The position numbers and the translations under genes were made by a program. Shown one piece after another: positions 24,636 through 34,666 of a stretch of 61,319 bases of DNA (positions within the stretch are counted from its first letter, which is position 1; every line of letters begins with the position of its first letter). The notes beneath the pieces are model-generated. The model searched no databases, had not been told where the DNA came from, and saw nothing but the letters and a program-made list of their open reading frames with translations. The stretch is from an uncultured Bacillota bacterium (GTDB taxonomy: Bacteria; Bacillota; Dehalobacteriia; UBA7702), in contig CADBQN010000019.1 of the NCBI GenBank assembly GCA_902796855.1, positions 1-61,319 of the forward strand. Direction: 5' to 3'.

Positions 24636-27136
24636 ACAACTTTACGATAAAATCCCAGCGCGTCATCAGCCACGCCGTGAACGCGGCGCGAAAACTGAAA
24701 AGCCCCGTCGTCGGGACGGAGCACCTTTTGGCCGGTCTCGTTTTGGAGGAACAGGGCGTCGCCGCCAAGGCCCTGCGGATGCTGGGCTTTGACAGCCGCG
24801 CGTTCCTCAGCGAGCTGGAACGCTCCGCCGCGGAGACCGCCGTTTCCGGCGGCGGCGTGGAGTATTCCCCCCGCACAAAGCACGTCCTCTCCCTGGCCAA
24901 GGACGTCGCCGCCGAGTTCGGCGTCGACTACATCGCCACGGAACACCTGCTGCTGGGGATTTTGAGAGAGAACGAGGGCTGCGGCGCCGAGTACCTGAAA
25001 CAGGCCGGCATCACCGAGGAGCGGATCATGGAGCTCTTCCGCGAGAGCCAGGGCGGCGGCGAAAGCTATGGCGGCGGCTCCTACGGCGCGCCCTACGGCG
25101 GCCCCGTCAAGTCCGGAGCGGGACGCTCCGCCACGCCGGAACTGGATAAATGCAGCCGCGACCTGACGGCCATGGCGAAAAACGGCGACCTCGACCCCGT
25201 CATCGGCCGGGCCAAGGAAATCGAGCGCGTCGTGCAGATTCTCAGCCGCCGCACCAAGAACAACCCCGTCCTCATCGGCGAGCCCGGCGTCGGCAAGACC
25301 GCCATCGCCGAAGGGCTGGCCCAGCGCGTCGTCGACGGCTCCGTGCCGATGACCATCGCCGACAAGCGCGTGCTCTCCCTCGATCTCTCGGTCCTCGTCG
25401 CCGGGACGAAATACCGCGGCGAGTTCGAGGAACGGCTCCAGAACGTCTTAAAGGAAATCAAAGCCGCCAAGGACGTCATCGTCTTCATCGACGAGCTCCA
25501 CACCCTCATCGGCGCCGGCGCCGGCGAGGGCTCCATGGACGCCGCCAACATCCTGAAACCGGCGCTCTCCCGAGGCGAGCTCCAGTGCGTCGGCGCCACC
25601 ACCATGGATGAGTACCGCAAACACATCGAAAAAGACGCCGCTCTGGAACGCCGCTTCCAGCCTGTCATCATCGACGAACCCACCCCCGAGGACACCGTGG
25701 CCATCCTCAAAGGGCTCAAGGATAACTACGAGGCCCACCACAAAGTCACCATCACCGACGACGCCATCGACGCCGCGGTGAAGCTCTCCACCCGCTACAT
25801 CACCGACCGCTTCCTGCCGGACAAGGCCATCGACCTCATCGACGAGGCCTCTTCCAAAGTGCGGATCAGCTCCTTCGCCGCGCCGCCGGATGTGAAGGAC
25901 ATCGAGGCCGAACTGGAAGAGACCCGGAAGGAAAAGGAAGAAGCCGTCGGTCATCAGGATTACGAGGCCGCGGCCAAGCTGCGGGACCGCTGCAATGATC
26001 TCAGCAAAGAGCTGAAAGAAAAGAAGGACGCGTGGAAAAAGGAACAGACCGGCACCGATCTGACCGTGACCAAAGAGGACATCGCCGACGTCGTCTCCAC
26101 CTGGACGAAGATCCCCGTCAGCCGTCTGCAGATGGAAGAAAAGGAACGGCTGCTCCATCTGGAGGAAACCCTCCACAAGCGCCTCATCGGCCAGAACGAG
26201 GCCGTCACCGCCGTTTCCGGCGCCATCCGCCGGGCCGGGGCCGGGCTCAAGAGCGCCAAGCGCCCCATCGGCTCCTTCATCTTCATGGGCCCCACCGGCG
26301 TCGGCAAGACCGAGCTGGCGAAAGCGCTGGCCGAGGCCGTCTTCGGCAGTGAGGAAGCGATGACCCGCATCGACATGTCGGAATACATGGAACGCCACAC
26401 CGTCTCCCGTCTCGTCGGGGCGCCTCCCGGCTACGTCGGCTACGATGAAGGCGGCCAGCTCACCGAGGCGGTGCGCCGGAATCCCTACTGCGTCATCCTC
26501 CTCGACGAGATCGAAAAGGCCCATCCCGAAGTCTTCAACATCCTTTTGCAGGTGCTGGACGACGGACGTCTCACCGATTCCATGGGCCGCACCGTCGATT
26601 TCCGCAACACCATCATCATCATGACCTCCAACGTCGGCGCGGAGAACGTTTACGCCGCCAAAAAGAGCATGGGCTTCCTCAGCGACGAGGAAAACGACGA
26701 CAGGGACAGTATGCGCGACCGCTACATGGCGGATCTGAAAAAGACCTTCCGTCCCGAGTTCATCAACCGTGTCGATGAGATCATCGTCTTCCACGGCCTC
26801 GAGAAGGAAGACATCATCGCCATCGCCGACCTGCTCCTGAAAGAGCTGGAAGACCGCCTTTCGGAACAGCGCGTCAGCCTCAGCGTTTCCGACGGCGCCA
26901 AGCGCTATCTGGCGGAAAAAGGCTTTGACAAGGTCTTCGGCGCCCGTCCGCTGCGCCGCACCATCCTGACGGAGGTGGAAGACCCCCTGGCGGAACGGCT
27001 CCTCGACGGCACCTTCAGCGAAGGCGACCGGGTGGCCATCGACGCCGCCGGCGGCGAACTCGTTTTCACCAAGGCCGACGAAGCCGCGCCGGAAGATGCG
27101 GCAAAAGCCGAAAGCGAAGGCGAAAACGACGCATAA
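24632..27136 (+). CDS. clpC: ClpC, AAA+ unfoldase of the Clp protease
   Basis: Unfolds and feeds proteins, including arginine-phosphorylated ones, to ClpP in the cytosol. 834 residues from ATG 24632 (AAAGGAGG upstream). N-terminal double Clp-N repeat (1-150), then a Gly/Ser/Tyr-rich linker about 148-165 ([12 protein letters not shown]). AAA domain 1 has Walker [10 protein letters not shown] near 216 and Walker [20 protein letters not shown] motif around 438-465 lies in the M-domain. AAA domain 2 has Walker [10 protein letters not shown] near 553 and [15 protein letters not shown]. Operon end, with terminator. clpP is not in the window. Confidence 0.96.
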   Translation: MNNFTIKSQRVISHAVNAARKLKSPVVGTEHLLAGLVLEEQGVAAKALRMLGFDSRAFLSELERSAAETAVSGGGVEYSPRTKHVLSLAKDVAAEFGVDYIATEHLLLGILRENEGCGAEYLKQAGITEERIMELFRESQGGGESYGGGSYGAPYGGPVKSGAGRSATPELDKCSRDLTAMAKNGDLDPVIGRAKEIERVVQILSRRTKNNPVLIGEPGVGKTAIAEGLAQRVVDGSVPMTIADKRVLSLDLSVLVAGTKYRGEFEERLQNVLKEIKAAKDVIVFIDELHTLIGAGAGEGSMDAANILKPALSRGELQCVGATTMDEYRKHIEKDAALERRFQPVIIDEPTPEDTVAILKGLKDNYEAHHKVTITDDAIDAAVKLSTRYITDRFLPDKAIDLIDEASSKVRISSFAAPPDVKDIEAELEETRKEKEEAVGHQDYEAAAKLRDRCNDLSKELKEKKDAWKKEQTGTDLTVTKEDIADVVSTWTKIPVSRLQMEEKERLLHLEETLHKRLIGQNEAVTAVSGAIRRAGAGLKSAKRPIGSFIFMGPTGVGKTELAKALAEAVFGSEEAMTRIDMSEYMERHTVSRLVGAPPGYVGYDEGGQLTEAVRRNPYCVILLDEIEKAHPEVFNILLQVLDDGRLTDSMGRTVDFRNTIIIMTSNVGAENVYAAKKSMGFLSDEENDDRDSMRDRYMADLKKTFRPEFINRVDEIIVFHGLEKEDIIAIADLLLKELEDRLSEQRVSLSVSDGAKRYLAEKGFDKVFGARPLRRTILTEVEDPLAERLLDGTFSEGDRVAIDAAGGELVFTKADEAAPEDAAKAESEGENDA

Positions 27137-27170
27137 AAGAGAAATTTCCCATACTCCTTCTTCATCAAAG

Positions 27171-27210
27171 GATCCCGGCAGGGCGCGTCCCTTCGCCGGG
27201 ATCTTTTTTT
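27171..27210 (+). terminator. Terminator of the ctsR operon
   Basis: GATCCCGGC / GCCGGGATC stem with a 15-nt loop and seven T. Confidence 0.88.
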
Positions 27211-27326
27211 GTCCGGGAAGCGTTCCCTTAAAGCGGGAATCTCCTAAAAATTGCAGGCAAATGGCTTTTTTTTTCCGGAAGAATGTAGTATAATAAAATC
27301 GTATAAATCTGTAACGGAGAGAGATC

Positions 27327-28694
27327 ATGGCGAAAAAGGCGAAAACCGTATACGTCTGCGACCAATGCGGTCACGAATCGATCAAATGGATGGGCTGCTG
27401 CCCCGCCTGCGGCGAATGGAACACCCTGCGGGAGTTCAAAGTCGCCGCCGAGGGGAGCGGCCGGCCGCGGTCGGCGGCATCGTCGGAAGCCGCCCCCGTC
27501 GGCGAGGTCAGCCTCGCCGAGAACGAGCGCTTTTCTCTCTTTGACCCGGAACTTGACCTGATCTTCGGCGGCGGCATCGTCATCGGTTCCGTCATCCTCC
27601 TCGGCGGCGAGCCGGGGATCGGCAAAAGCACCTTTCTGACGCAGATCGCCGCCTCCTTTGCCGCTCGCCACGGCCGGGTGCTCTACGCCACCGGGGAAGA
27701 ATCCCTGAAACAGGTGCGCCTTCGGGCCATCCGCCTGGAAGCCGAGGCGGACGAGTTCTTTCTGCTGGCGGAAAACAGTTTCGCCGCCGTCGCCGAGAAC
27801 GTCCGCCGTCTCGAACCGAAGCTCCTGATCGTCGATTCCATCCAGACGCTCTACGACGAGAGCGTCGATTCCGCCGGCGGCAGCGTCGCCCAGATCCGGG
27901 AATGCACCGCCAAGCTGCTCCGCCTGGCCAAGAGCGAGCAGATCACCGTCATGATCGCCGGTCACGTCACGAAGGAGGGCGTCATCGCCGGGCCGCGGCT
28001 CCTTGAGCACATGGTGGACGTCGTCATGTACTTTGAGGGACGCCGCTTTATGGAGAACCGCGTGCTCCGCTGCGTGAAAAACCGCTTCGGCTCCACCAAC
28101 GAGGTGGTGCTGCTGGAAATGACGGAAAAGGGCTTAAAGCCCTTTCACAACCCGACGGCGCTCTTTCTGGCGGAGCGGGGCGAGACCGCCCCGGGCAGCG
28201 CCCTTTCGGCGGTGATGGAGGGGACCCGCCCCTTCCTCGTGGAGATCCAGGCCCTCGTCGCCAAAACGAGCTTCGGCAACCCCCGCCGCCTGGCGTCGGG
28301 CATCGAGTATAACCGGCTGCTGCTGATCTTGGCGGTGCTGGAAAAACTGCTGAAACTGCCCTTTGGCGCCGAGGACGTCTACGTCAACATCGCCGGGGGA
28401 CTGCGGATTGACGATCCCTGCTCCGATCTGGCCGTGGCCGCCGCCGCCGTCAGCAGCTTCCGCAATCTGCCGCTGCGGGAGAACACCGTTCTCCTCGGCG
28501 AGATCGGCCTCGGCGGCGAGGTGCGGAGCGCCGGGGAAACGGAAAAGCGGATCCGCGAGGGAATGAAGTTCGGCTTCAGACGCTTCATCGTGCCGTCCCA
28601 CGACGCCGCCGTCAGGGATCTTGCCGCCAACGCCGAAAACGCTGAGATCATCGCCGTGCCGACGGTGAGCGAGGCGCTGAAACATATCTTTTAG
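27327..28694 (+). CDS. radA: DNA repair protein RadA, ends in UAG
   Basis: RecA-like branch-migration helicase for recombinational repair. 455 residues, normal length. C4 zinc finger: Cys11, Cys14, Cys25, Cys28. Walker A GEPGIGKST around 94-102; RadA-specific KNRFGSTNEV; C-terminal Lon-like domain. ATG 27327 follows ACGGAGAGAG; TATAAT at 27289-27294 is a likely -10 box, with a poor T-rich -35. The stop is UAG (28692-28694), rare here; the frame remains open straight into disA (see findings). With UAG as a stop the protein ends LKHIF, the normal position. Confidence 0.95.
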   Translation: MAKKAKTVYVCDQCGHESIKWMGCCPACGEWNTLREFKVAAEGSGRPRSAASSEAAPVGEVSLAENERFSLFDPELDLIFGGGIVIGSVILLGGEPGIGKSTFLTQIAASFAARHGRVLYATGEESLKQVRLRAIRLEAEADEFFLLAENSFAAVAENVRRLEPKLLIVDSIQTLYDESVDSAGGSVAQIRECTAKLLRLAKSEQITVMIAGHVTKEGVIAGPRLLEHMVDVVMYFEGRRFMENRVLRCVKNRFGSTNEVVLLEMTEKGLKPFHNPTALFLAERGETAPGSALSAVMEGTRPFLVEIQALVAKTSFGNPRRLASGIEYNRLLLILAVLEKLLKLPFGAEDVYVNIAGGLRIDDPCSDLAVAAAAVSSFRNLPLRENTVLLGEIGLGGEVRSAGETEKRIREGMKFGFRRFIVPSHDAAVRDLAANAENAEIIAVPTVSEALKHIF

Positions 28695-28724
28695 TTGATT
28701 TTTGTACAGAGGGGAGAAAAGCGG

Positions 28725-29813
28725 ATGCAGTCAGTGAATTGGAGAAAACAGATGTGGGACGCGCTGAAAATGGTGTCGCCGGGAACGGTGCTGAGGGAAG
28801 GGATCGAAAATGTCCTCCGCGCCAAGACCGGGGGGCTCATCGTCCTCAGCGATTCCCCCGAGGTGCGGGCCATCTGCGAGGGTGGCTTCCACATCGAGGA
28901 AGAACTGAACCCGGCCCGCCTTTACGAGCTGGCCAAGATGGACGGCGCCATCATCCTCGACGAGAAATCGAAAACGATCTGGCGGGCCAACGTCCAGCTC
29001 AACCCCACCATCGACGACCCCGTGGAGGAAACGGGGATCCGTCACCGCGTCGCCGCCCGGACGGCGATGCAGACCGGCGCCGTCGTCGTCGCCATCTCCC
29101 AGCGGCGGTCGATGATTACCCTCTACCGCGGCGCCAACCGCTTCGTCTTTGACGAACCCGCGAACCTGACCTCCAAGGCCAATCAGGCCCTGCGCACCTT
29201 AGAGCGGTACTGTATTGAGCTCCACAAGGATTTCACCAACCTGACATTTTTGGAATTTGAGGATACCGTTCTCGTCAACGACGTCGTCAAAGCCGTCCAG
29301 CGCTGCGAAATGGTCAAGCGCATCAGCGAGAACCTTGATTTTTACCTGCTGCAGATGGGCGACGAAGGCGCGTTGGTGGAAATGCAGAAAAACGAACTGA
29401 CCAGCAACATCGAGGAGGAATACAGGGATCTCCTCAGCGACTATATGGAACACCCCGACCGCCGGACCGTCCTGGCCATGGAAAAGAAGCTCAACGAGCT
29501 GAGCGAGGACGACCTGATGGATAAGATCTATCTGGCCAAGTGCATCGGTTTCGGCTCCGGCAACGAGGTTCTGGAGCGGATGCTCCATCCCCGGGGCTAC
29601 CGCATCCTCGACTACGTCCCCCGGCTGCCCCAGCAGATCATCGTCAAGATCGTCGACTATTTCGGCGGCGACCTCCAGAACATCTGCGCCGCCAGCGTCG
29701 AGGACCTCGACAACGTCGAAGGCGTCGGCCGCGTGCGCTCCAATATGATTTCCCGCAGCCTGCACCGGCAGAAGGAAAGCGTCGCCGCCGGTTCCCTCGA
29801 GGGACGCCGCTGA
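28725..29813 (+). CDS. disA: Diadenylate cyclase DisA
   Basis: Makes the second messenger c-di-AMP from two ATP while scanning DNA; activity falls on branched structures such as Holliday junctions. 362 residues, normal length. DAC domain: Asp-Gly-Ala at 73-75 (KMDGAIIL) and Arg-His-Arg at 106-108 (GIRHRVAA). A helical spine follows, then a C-terminal HhH DNA-binding region (SVEDLDNVEGVGRVRSNMI). Start chosen at ATG 28725 with GGGGAG 8 nt upstream; a TTG at 28695 lies in the same open frame right after the radA UAG. Confidence 0.95.
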   Translation: MQSVNWRKQMWDALKMVSPGTVLREGIENVLRAKTGGLIVLSDSPEVRAICEGGFHIEEELNPARLYELAKMDGAIILDEKSKTIWRANVQLNPTIDDPVEETGIRHRVAARTAMQTGAVVVAISQRRSMITLYRGANRFVFDEPANLTSKANQALRTLERYCIELHKDFTNLTFLEFEDTVLVNDVVKAVQRCEMVKRISENLDFYLLQMGDEGALVEMQKNELTSNIEEEYRDLLSDYMEHPDRRTVLAMEKKLNELSEDDLMDKIYLAKCIGFGSGNEVLERMLHPRGYRILDYVPRLPQQIIVKIVDYFGGDLQNICAASVEDLDNVEGVGRVRSNMISRSLHRQKESVAAGSLEGRR

Positions 29814-29906
29814 TCCCGGCGGTCTGAGGGAGCTCCGCCGCCCGGCCTTCCTCAAAAGGGGTTTCCCCCGGGGAAAAACATCTTCCGCGAAAGGAGGTGA
29901 ATCTCA

Positions 29907-30974
29907 ATGAAACCGTTTCGCTATTTATTCTATGTCCTGATCGTTCTCGGTTCGATGGTTCTGGCGTATTTTACGACCGCAATCATTCTTGCCAGATTCA
30001 ATTTTTCGGCTTATTCTTTCGGTTGGTTCGTCATGGAGGGCTTTGCCGTCATCGTCGTCGGCATCTTCGTCACGATGATGGCCCCTTCCATCGTTTCGGG
30101 GTTCCTTTGGGTGGTGGATGATTTCAGCAGCCGCATCAGCAAGCACTCGGTGAAAGAGCTGATCAGCGGCACCGTCGGCCTCATCGTCGGTCTGCTCATC
30201 GCCTTCCTCATCGCCCTGCCCCTGGCCAACGTACCTTTTGGGGAATGGATTTCCCTCGCACTCATTCTGTTTTTCGGTTATTCCGGCCTTTCCATCGGGC
30301 TCCATAAAAAGGACGACATCGAAGAGTATCTGCGCTCCATCCGCGGGTCGAAGCAGCGCGCCGCCAAAGTGGATTACAAGCGCGCCCTGGGCATCCTCGA
30401 TACCAGCGCCATCATCGACGGCCGCTTTGCCGATGTCTACCGCACCGGCTTTCTCGAAGGCAGCTTTCTGCTGCCGGAATTCGTCCTCGACGAGCTGAAG
30501 CGCGTCGCCGACAGCAGCGACCCCCTGAAAAAGGAACGGGGCCGCCGGGGGCTGAACATCCTCAACGAACTCAAAGCCGAGTTCGAGGACGCCTATGTCA
30601 TGGTGGAAAAGGACTATGACGACGTAAAAGAAGTGGACACCAAGATCATCCGCCTCGCCGTCGACATGAAGACCCGCATCTTCACCAACGACTACAACCT
30701 CAACCGCATGGCCCAGGTGCAGAACATCACCGTGCTGAACATCAACGACCTCGCCCAGTCGCTGAAAAGCGTCTTTCTCCCCGGCGAGGAACTGACGGCC
30801 AACATCGTCAAAGCCGGGAAAGAGGAGAACCAGGGCGTGGCCTACCTGGACGACGGCACCATGGTCGTCGTGGAGAACGGCAAGAGCTACGTCGGCCTCA
30901 CCCTGCAGGTGCAGGTCACCAGCGTTCTGCAGACATCCAACGGCAAAATGATCTTCGCTAAGGCGAAAAAATAA
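29907..30974 (+). CDS. PIN-TRAM domain membrane protein (YacL family)
   Basis: Membrane-anchored putative ribonuclease of unknown target, conserved beside disA and ispD/F in Bacillota. 355 residues. Four N-terminal membrane helices (about 7-28, 37-58, 83-104, 112-130), then a PIN nuclease domain with acidic residues in ILDTSAIIDGRF, ELKRVAD, KEVDTKIIRLA and FTNDYNLNR, then a C-terminal TRAM domain (about 290-350, YLDDGTMVVVENG). Start ATG follows AAAGGAGG. ispF follows after 21 bp. Confidence 0.92.
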   Translation: MKPFRYLFYVLIVLGSMVLAYFTTAIILARFNFSAYSFGWFVMEGFAVIVVGIFVTMMAPSIVSGFLWVVDDFSSRISKHSVKELISGTVGLIVGLLIAFLIALPLANVPFGEWISLALILFFGYSGLSIGLHKKDDIEEYLRSIRGSKQRAAKVDYKRALGILDTSAIIDGRFADVYRTGFLEGSFLLPEFVLDELKRVADSSDPLKKERGRRGLNILNELKAEFEDAYVMVEKDYDDVKEVDTKIIRLAVDMKTRIFTNDYNLNRMAQVQNITVLNINDLAQSLKSVFLPGEELTANIVKAGKEENQGVAYLDDGTMVVVENGKSYVGLTLQVQVTSVLQTSNGKMIFAKAKK

Positions 30975-30995
30975 ACCACCGTAAGGAGGGACTTT

Positions 30996-31469
30996 ATGCG
31001 TATCGGATCCGGATTCGACGTGCACCGCCTCGCGGAAGACCGCGAGCTGATCCTCGGCGGCGTGCGGATCCCCTTTGAGAAGGGGCTTTTGGGCCATTCC
31101 GACGCCGATGTTCTCGTTCACGCCCTCATCGACGCGATTTTGGGTGCGCTCTGCCTCGGCGATATCGGGCAGCTCTTTCCCGACAGCGACGAGGCCTACC
31201 GCGGCGCCGACAGCGTGAAGCTCCTCGTTTCCGTTGTCGGCCTCATGGAGGAGCGGGGCTTTGAAATCGGCAACGCCGATCTCACCGTCATCGCCGAGCG
31301 GCCGAAGATGGCGCCGCACATCGCCGCGATGCGCCGGAACATCGCTTCGGCGCTGAACACCGCGGAGGAAAACGTCAGCGTCAAGGCCACCACCACGGAA
31401 AAGCTGGGCTTTACCGGCAGGGAAGAGGGCATCGCCGCCTTCGCCTCGGTACTGCTCACGGAGATATGA
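30996..31469 (+). CDS. ispF: 2-C-methyl-D-erythritol 2,4-cyclodiphosphate synthase IspF
   Basis: Fifth step of the MEP isoprenoid pathway: CDP-ME-2-phosphate to MEcPP. 157 residues, normal length. Zinc ligands Asp8, His10 (GFDVHRL) and His42; [14 protein letters not shown] is the family signature. Start ATG follows AAGGAGG. The usual partner ispD between yacL and ispF is absent and must lie elsewhere. Confidence 0.96.
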   Translation: MRIGSGFDVHRLAEDRELILGGVRIPFEKGLLGHSDADVLVHALIDAILGALCLGDIGQLFPDSDEAYRGADSVKLLVSVVGLMEERGFEIGNADLTVIAERPKMAPHIAAMRRNIASALNTAEENVSVKATTTEKLGFTGREEGIAAFASVLLTEI

Positions 31470-31485
31470 CTCAAAGGAGGAAAAC

Positions 31486-33363
31486 ATGAGTTATCAGGTC
31501 AGCTTTATTTCACACGGGAAAACCGTCGCCATGGAAGGCGGCAAAACCATTTTAGACGCCGCCGCCGCCGCGGGGATCCCCCTGGAGAGCAACTGCGGCT
31601 CCACCGGCAAGTGCGGCAAATGCAAAGTCCGCGTCGCCAAAGGCTACGCCCCCCAGGACGCCGCCGCCGGCAGGCGGTTCTTCTCCGAAGAAGAATCCGC
31701 CGCCGGCTGGGTGCTGGGCTGCAAATACGAGATCAAAGAGGATCTCGAGGTGGAAGTGCCCATCCAGATGGACGCCGGCAGCCGCAAGACAAAGCTCAAT
31801 TCCCTGCTGGACAACATCGTCATCAGTTCCCCGATCAAAAAGGTCTACGTCGAGATGGACAAGCCCTCCATTCAGGATCAGTGCCCCGACTACGAACGGG
31901 TGCTCAGGGCCCTGAACATCGACGCCGCCGGTCAGCGCCCCTCCCGCGGGCTGCTGAGGGTCATCCCCAAAACGCTGCGGGACGCCGGCTTTAAGATCAC
32001 CGCCGTGCTCCTGGACGACCAGGTCATCTGGGTGGAAGGCGGCGACACCACCGCCGAAAAATACGGGTTCGTCTTCGACATCGGCACCACCACCGTGGTG
32101 GCGCTCCTCATCGACCTGAACGACGGCTCCATCAAGGCCGCCGCCGCCGAGACCAACCCCCAGAACGTTTTCGGCGCCGACGTGATCTCCCGCATCACCT
32201 ACGCCATGGAAAACGGCGAGGAAGGCCTCGCCCAGCTCCACGACAAAGTCGTTGAGTGCATGAACGACCTGGCGCTCCGCGCCGCCGCCGAGGCCAAGGT
32301 CGATAAGAACCATATCTACGAAGCCACCGTCGTCGGCAACACCACCATGAGCGAGCTCTTCGCCGGCGTTGACCCGACGTATCTCGCCCCGGCGCCCTTC
32401 ATTCCCGCCTATGTCCACGGCATCGAAATGAGCGGCGCGGAACTGGGCTTTACCCTCAATCCGGAACTCCGCGTCCATCTGCTGCCCAACATCGCCGGCT
32501 ACGTCGGCGCCGACACCATGGGCGTCATCCTCGGCACCCACATCCACGAACGGCCCGAATACAGCCTCGCCATCGACGTCGGCACCAACGGCGAGATCGT
32601 CCTCGCCGGGAACAACCGCATCCTCGCCTGCTCCACCGCGGCGGGCCCCGCCTTTGAGGGGGCGGAGATCAAATTCGGCATGCGCGCCGCCGAAGGCGCC
32701 ATCGAAGAAGTCTACATCGACAACAAAAGCGGCGGCTGCCACGTGAAAGTCATCGGCGACAAAAAGCCCCGGGGCATCTGCGGCAGCGGCCTCCTCGACG
32801 CCGTCGCCCAGCTCTACGACGAGGGCATCCTCAATCTCCGCGGCGTCTTCAACGTCGAGGGCGAAGAGGCGGAAAAAATCCATCCCGACCTCAGAAAGCG
32901 CATCATCAAAGGGGAACAGGGCTATGAGTTCGTTCTCACCACCAAAGAGGAATCGGCCAAAGGCGTCCCCGTCACCATCTGCCAAAAGGATATCCGCGAG
33001 CTGCAAATGGCCAAAGGCGCCATCTACGCCGGGATGCGGGTGCTCATGAACGAAATGGGCATCACCATCGACCAGGTGAAGGAACTCCTCGTCGCCGGGG
33101 CCTTCGGCAGCTACATCAAGACCGACAGCGCCCTTTCCATCGGCCTCTTCCCCGATCTGCCCAACGGCAGCATCCTCTCCATCGGCAACGCCGCCTCGGA
33201 AGGCGGCCGCCTCGCCCTCGTTTCCGAGGCGGAGCGGGCCCTCTGTGACGAACTGGCGCGGAAATCCGAGTACATCGAGCTCTCCAGCCGCGTGGATTTC
33301 CAGGATGAATACGTCATGGCGCTGTACTTCCCGGCGAAGGAAGAAACCGGGAGCGGCGAATAA
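31486..33363 (+). CDS. Corrinoid-protein reductive activator, RamA-like [2Fe-2S]/ASKHA protein
   Basis: Family members use ATP and a low-potential electron to return Co(II) corrinoid proteins to the active Co(I) state in methyltransferase systems. 625 residues. An N-terminal plant-type ferredoxin domain binds [2Fe-2S] through Cys37, Cys43, Cys46 and Cys79. A middle linker (about 95-190) is followed by the ASKHA ATPase (DUF4445): FDIGTTTVVALL, ATVVGNTTMSELF, AIDVGTNGEIVLA, ICGSGLLDAVAQLYDEG and LLVAGAFGSYI. Bacterial members use this ferredoxin type, methanogen RamA a two-[4Fe-4S] type. ATG follows AAAGGAGG. No methyltransferase is adjacent, but three mttB genes lie 12-28 kb away. 4 bp separate it from rmuC. 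Confidence 0.9.
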   Translation: MSYQVSFISHGKTVAMEGGKTILDAAAAAGIPLESNCGSTGKCGKCKVRVAKGYAPQDAAAGRRFFSEEESAAGWVLGCKYEIKEDLEVEVPIQMDAGSRKTKLNSLLDNIVISSPIKKVYVEMDKPSIQDQCPDYERVLRALNIDAAGQRPSRGLLRVIPKTLRDAGFKITAVLLDDQVIWVEGGDTTAEKYGFVFDIGTTTVVALLIDLNDGSIKAAAAETNPQNVFGADVISRITYAMENGEEGLAQLHDKVVECMNDLALRAAAEAKVDKNHIYEATVVGNTTMSELFAGVDPTYLAPAPFIPAYVHGIEMSGAELGFTLNPELRVHLLPNIAGYVGADTMGVILGTHIHERPEYSLAIDVGTNGEIVLAGNNRILACSTAAGPAFEGAEIKFGMRAAEGAIEEVYIDNKSGGCHVKVIGDKKPRGICGSGLLDAVAQLYDEGILNLRGVFNVEGEEAEKIHPDLRKRIIKGEQGYEFVLTTKEESAKGVPVTICQKDIRELQMAKGAIYAGMRVLMNEMGITIDQVKELLVAGAFGSYIKTDSALSIGLFPDLPNGSILSIGNAASEGGRLALVSEAERALCDELARKSEYIELSSRVDFQDEYVMALYFPAKEETGSGE

Positions 33364-33366
33364 GCA

Positions 33367-34653
33367 ATGACAGCGACCACCGTCCTTCTCGTCATCGCGG
33401 CGCTCCTCGCCGCCGCCGCGGCCATCGCCGCCGCCGTCATCGTCCGCGGCGGTCTCGCCGCCAAAGGGGAAACGGAGCGGCTCCGCGCCGAGGTGCGGGA
33501 GCTCCGCGCGGCCTATGCCGCGGAAAGCCGGGCCGACCGGGAGGAAATGTCCCGCTCCCTCCACACCGTCCAGCGCTCCCTCCAGGGGCAGATGCTGGAA
33601 ATGAACCGCGTCCAGACGCGGCAGGTGGCGGAGCTGACGGAGCGGAACAGCGAATCCGCCGAACGGCTCCGGGAGACCGTCGACGGCAAACTTTCGGAGA
33701 TGTACCGCACCAACGCCGAAAAAATGGAGGAAATGCGCCGCGCCGTCGACGAACGGCTGGAAGAGACGCTCTCCAAGCGCATCGGCGAATCCTTCGGCCT
33801 CGTCAACGAGCGGCTGGAACAGGTGCACCGCAGCCTCGGCGAGATCCGGGGCCTCTCCGCCGAGCTGACGGATATGAAAAAGATCTTCACCAACGTCAAA
33901 ACGAGGGGCGTTTGGGGTGAGATCCAGCTCGGCCAGATCTTAGAGGAGATCCTTACGCCGGAGCAGTACGCCGCCAACGTCTCCACCGGGGCGAAAGGGG
34001 AGGAACGGGTGGAATTCGCCGTGATCCTGCCCGGCCGGGACGAGACAAAGGGCAGCGTCTATCTGCCCATCGACTCCAAATTCCCCGTTGAGGACTATCA
34101 GCGCCTCGTCGCCGCCTCGGAACGGGGCGACGCCGAAGGCTGCGCCGAAAGCCGCCGCGGCCTGGAACGGACGCTGAAAAGCGAAGTGAAGATGATCCGG
34201 GAAAAATACGTCCACCCGCCGAAGACCCTCGATTACGGCATTATGTTTTTGCCGACGGAAGGGCTCTACAGCGAGGCCATGCGTCTGCCCGGCTTTATGG
34301 AATACGCCGCGGAGCGCCGGGTCATGGTGACCGGGCCGACGAATCTGGCGGCGCTGCTCAACAGCTTGAAAATGGGTTTCCGCACCCTGGCCATTGAGGA
34401 AAAGAGCGGCGAGATCCGGGAACTGCTGGCCAAAGTCAGGACCGACATGGCCAAATTCGCCCTCTCCCTCGAAAAAGCGCAGAAGAAGATCGCCGAAGCC
34501 GATAAGACCCTCGGCGAGGCCAACCACCGCACCGAGCTGATTACAAAACGCCTTCGCGCCGTGGAAACCAGCGGCGGCGAGGGAGAACCGCCGGCGGGGA
34601 TCGGCGACGAACCGATTCTCTTCGGCGAAAACGGAAAGAGAACAGATCAATAA
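33367..34653 (+). CDS. rmuC: RmuC family DNA recombination protein
   Basis: RmuC proteins limit inversions and rearrangements at DNA repeats; a nuclease-like role is suspected. 428 residues. An N-terminal membrane helix (about 5-29) is followed by a long coiled coil to about 160 and the RmuC domain: MKKIFTNVKTRGVWGEIQL, LPIDSKFPVEDYQRL, and FLPTEGLYSEAM, ending around 385. Acidic and Lys residues in PIDSKFP fit the nuclease-like core. No clear ribosome site precedes ATG 33367; expression is probably coupled to the RamA-like gene. Confidence 0.92.
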   Translation: MTATTVLLVIAALLAAAAAIAAAVIVRGGLAAKGETERLRAEVRELRAAYAAESRADREEMSRSLHTVQRSLQGQMLEMNRVQTRQVAELTERNSESAERLRETVDGKLSEMYRTNAEKMEEMRRAVDERLEETLSKRIGESFGLVNERLEQVHRSLGEIRGLSAELTDMKKIFTNVKTRGVWGEIQLGQILEEILTPEQYAANVSTGAKGEERVEFAVILPGRDETKGSVYLPIDSKFPVEDYQRLVAASERGDAEGCAESRRGLERTLKSEVKMIREKYVHPPKTLDYGIMFLPTEGLYSEAMRLPGFMEYAAERRVMVTGPTNLAALLNSLKMGFRTLAIEEKSGEIRELLAKVRTDMAKFALSLEKAQKKIAEADKTLGEANHRTELITKRLRAVETSGGEGEPPAGIGDEPILFGENGKRTDQ

Positions 34654-34666
34654 AAGGAGATTCATG

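Noticed and set aside
31552-33828. Very long antisense open frame (about 758 codons) on the minus strand
   Set aside because: It is the GC-rich shadow of the RamA-like and rmuC genes: Gly/Asp/Val-rich product with no domain, no ribosome site.
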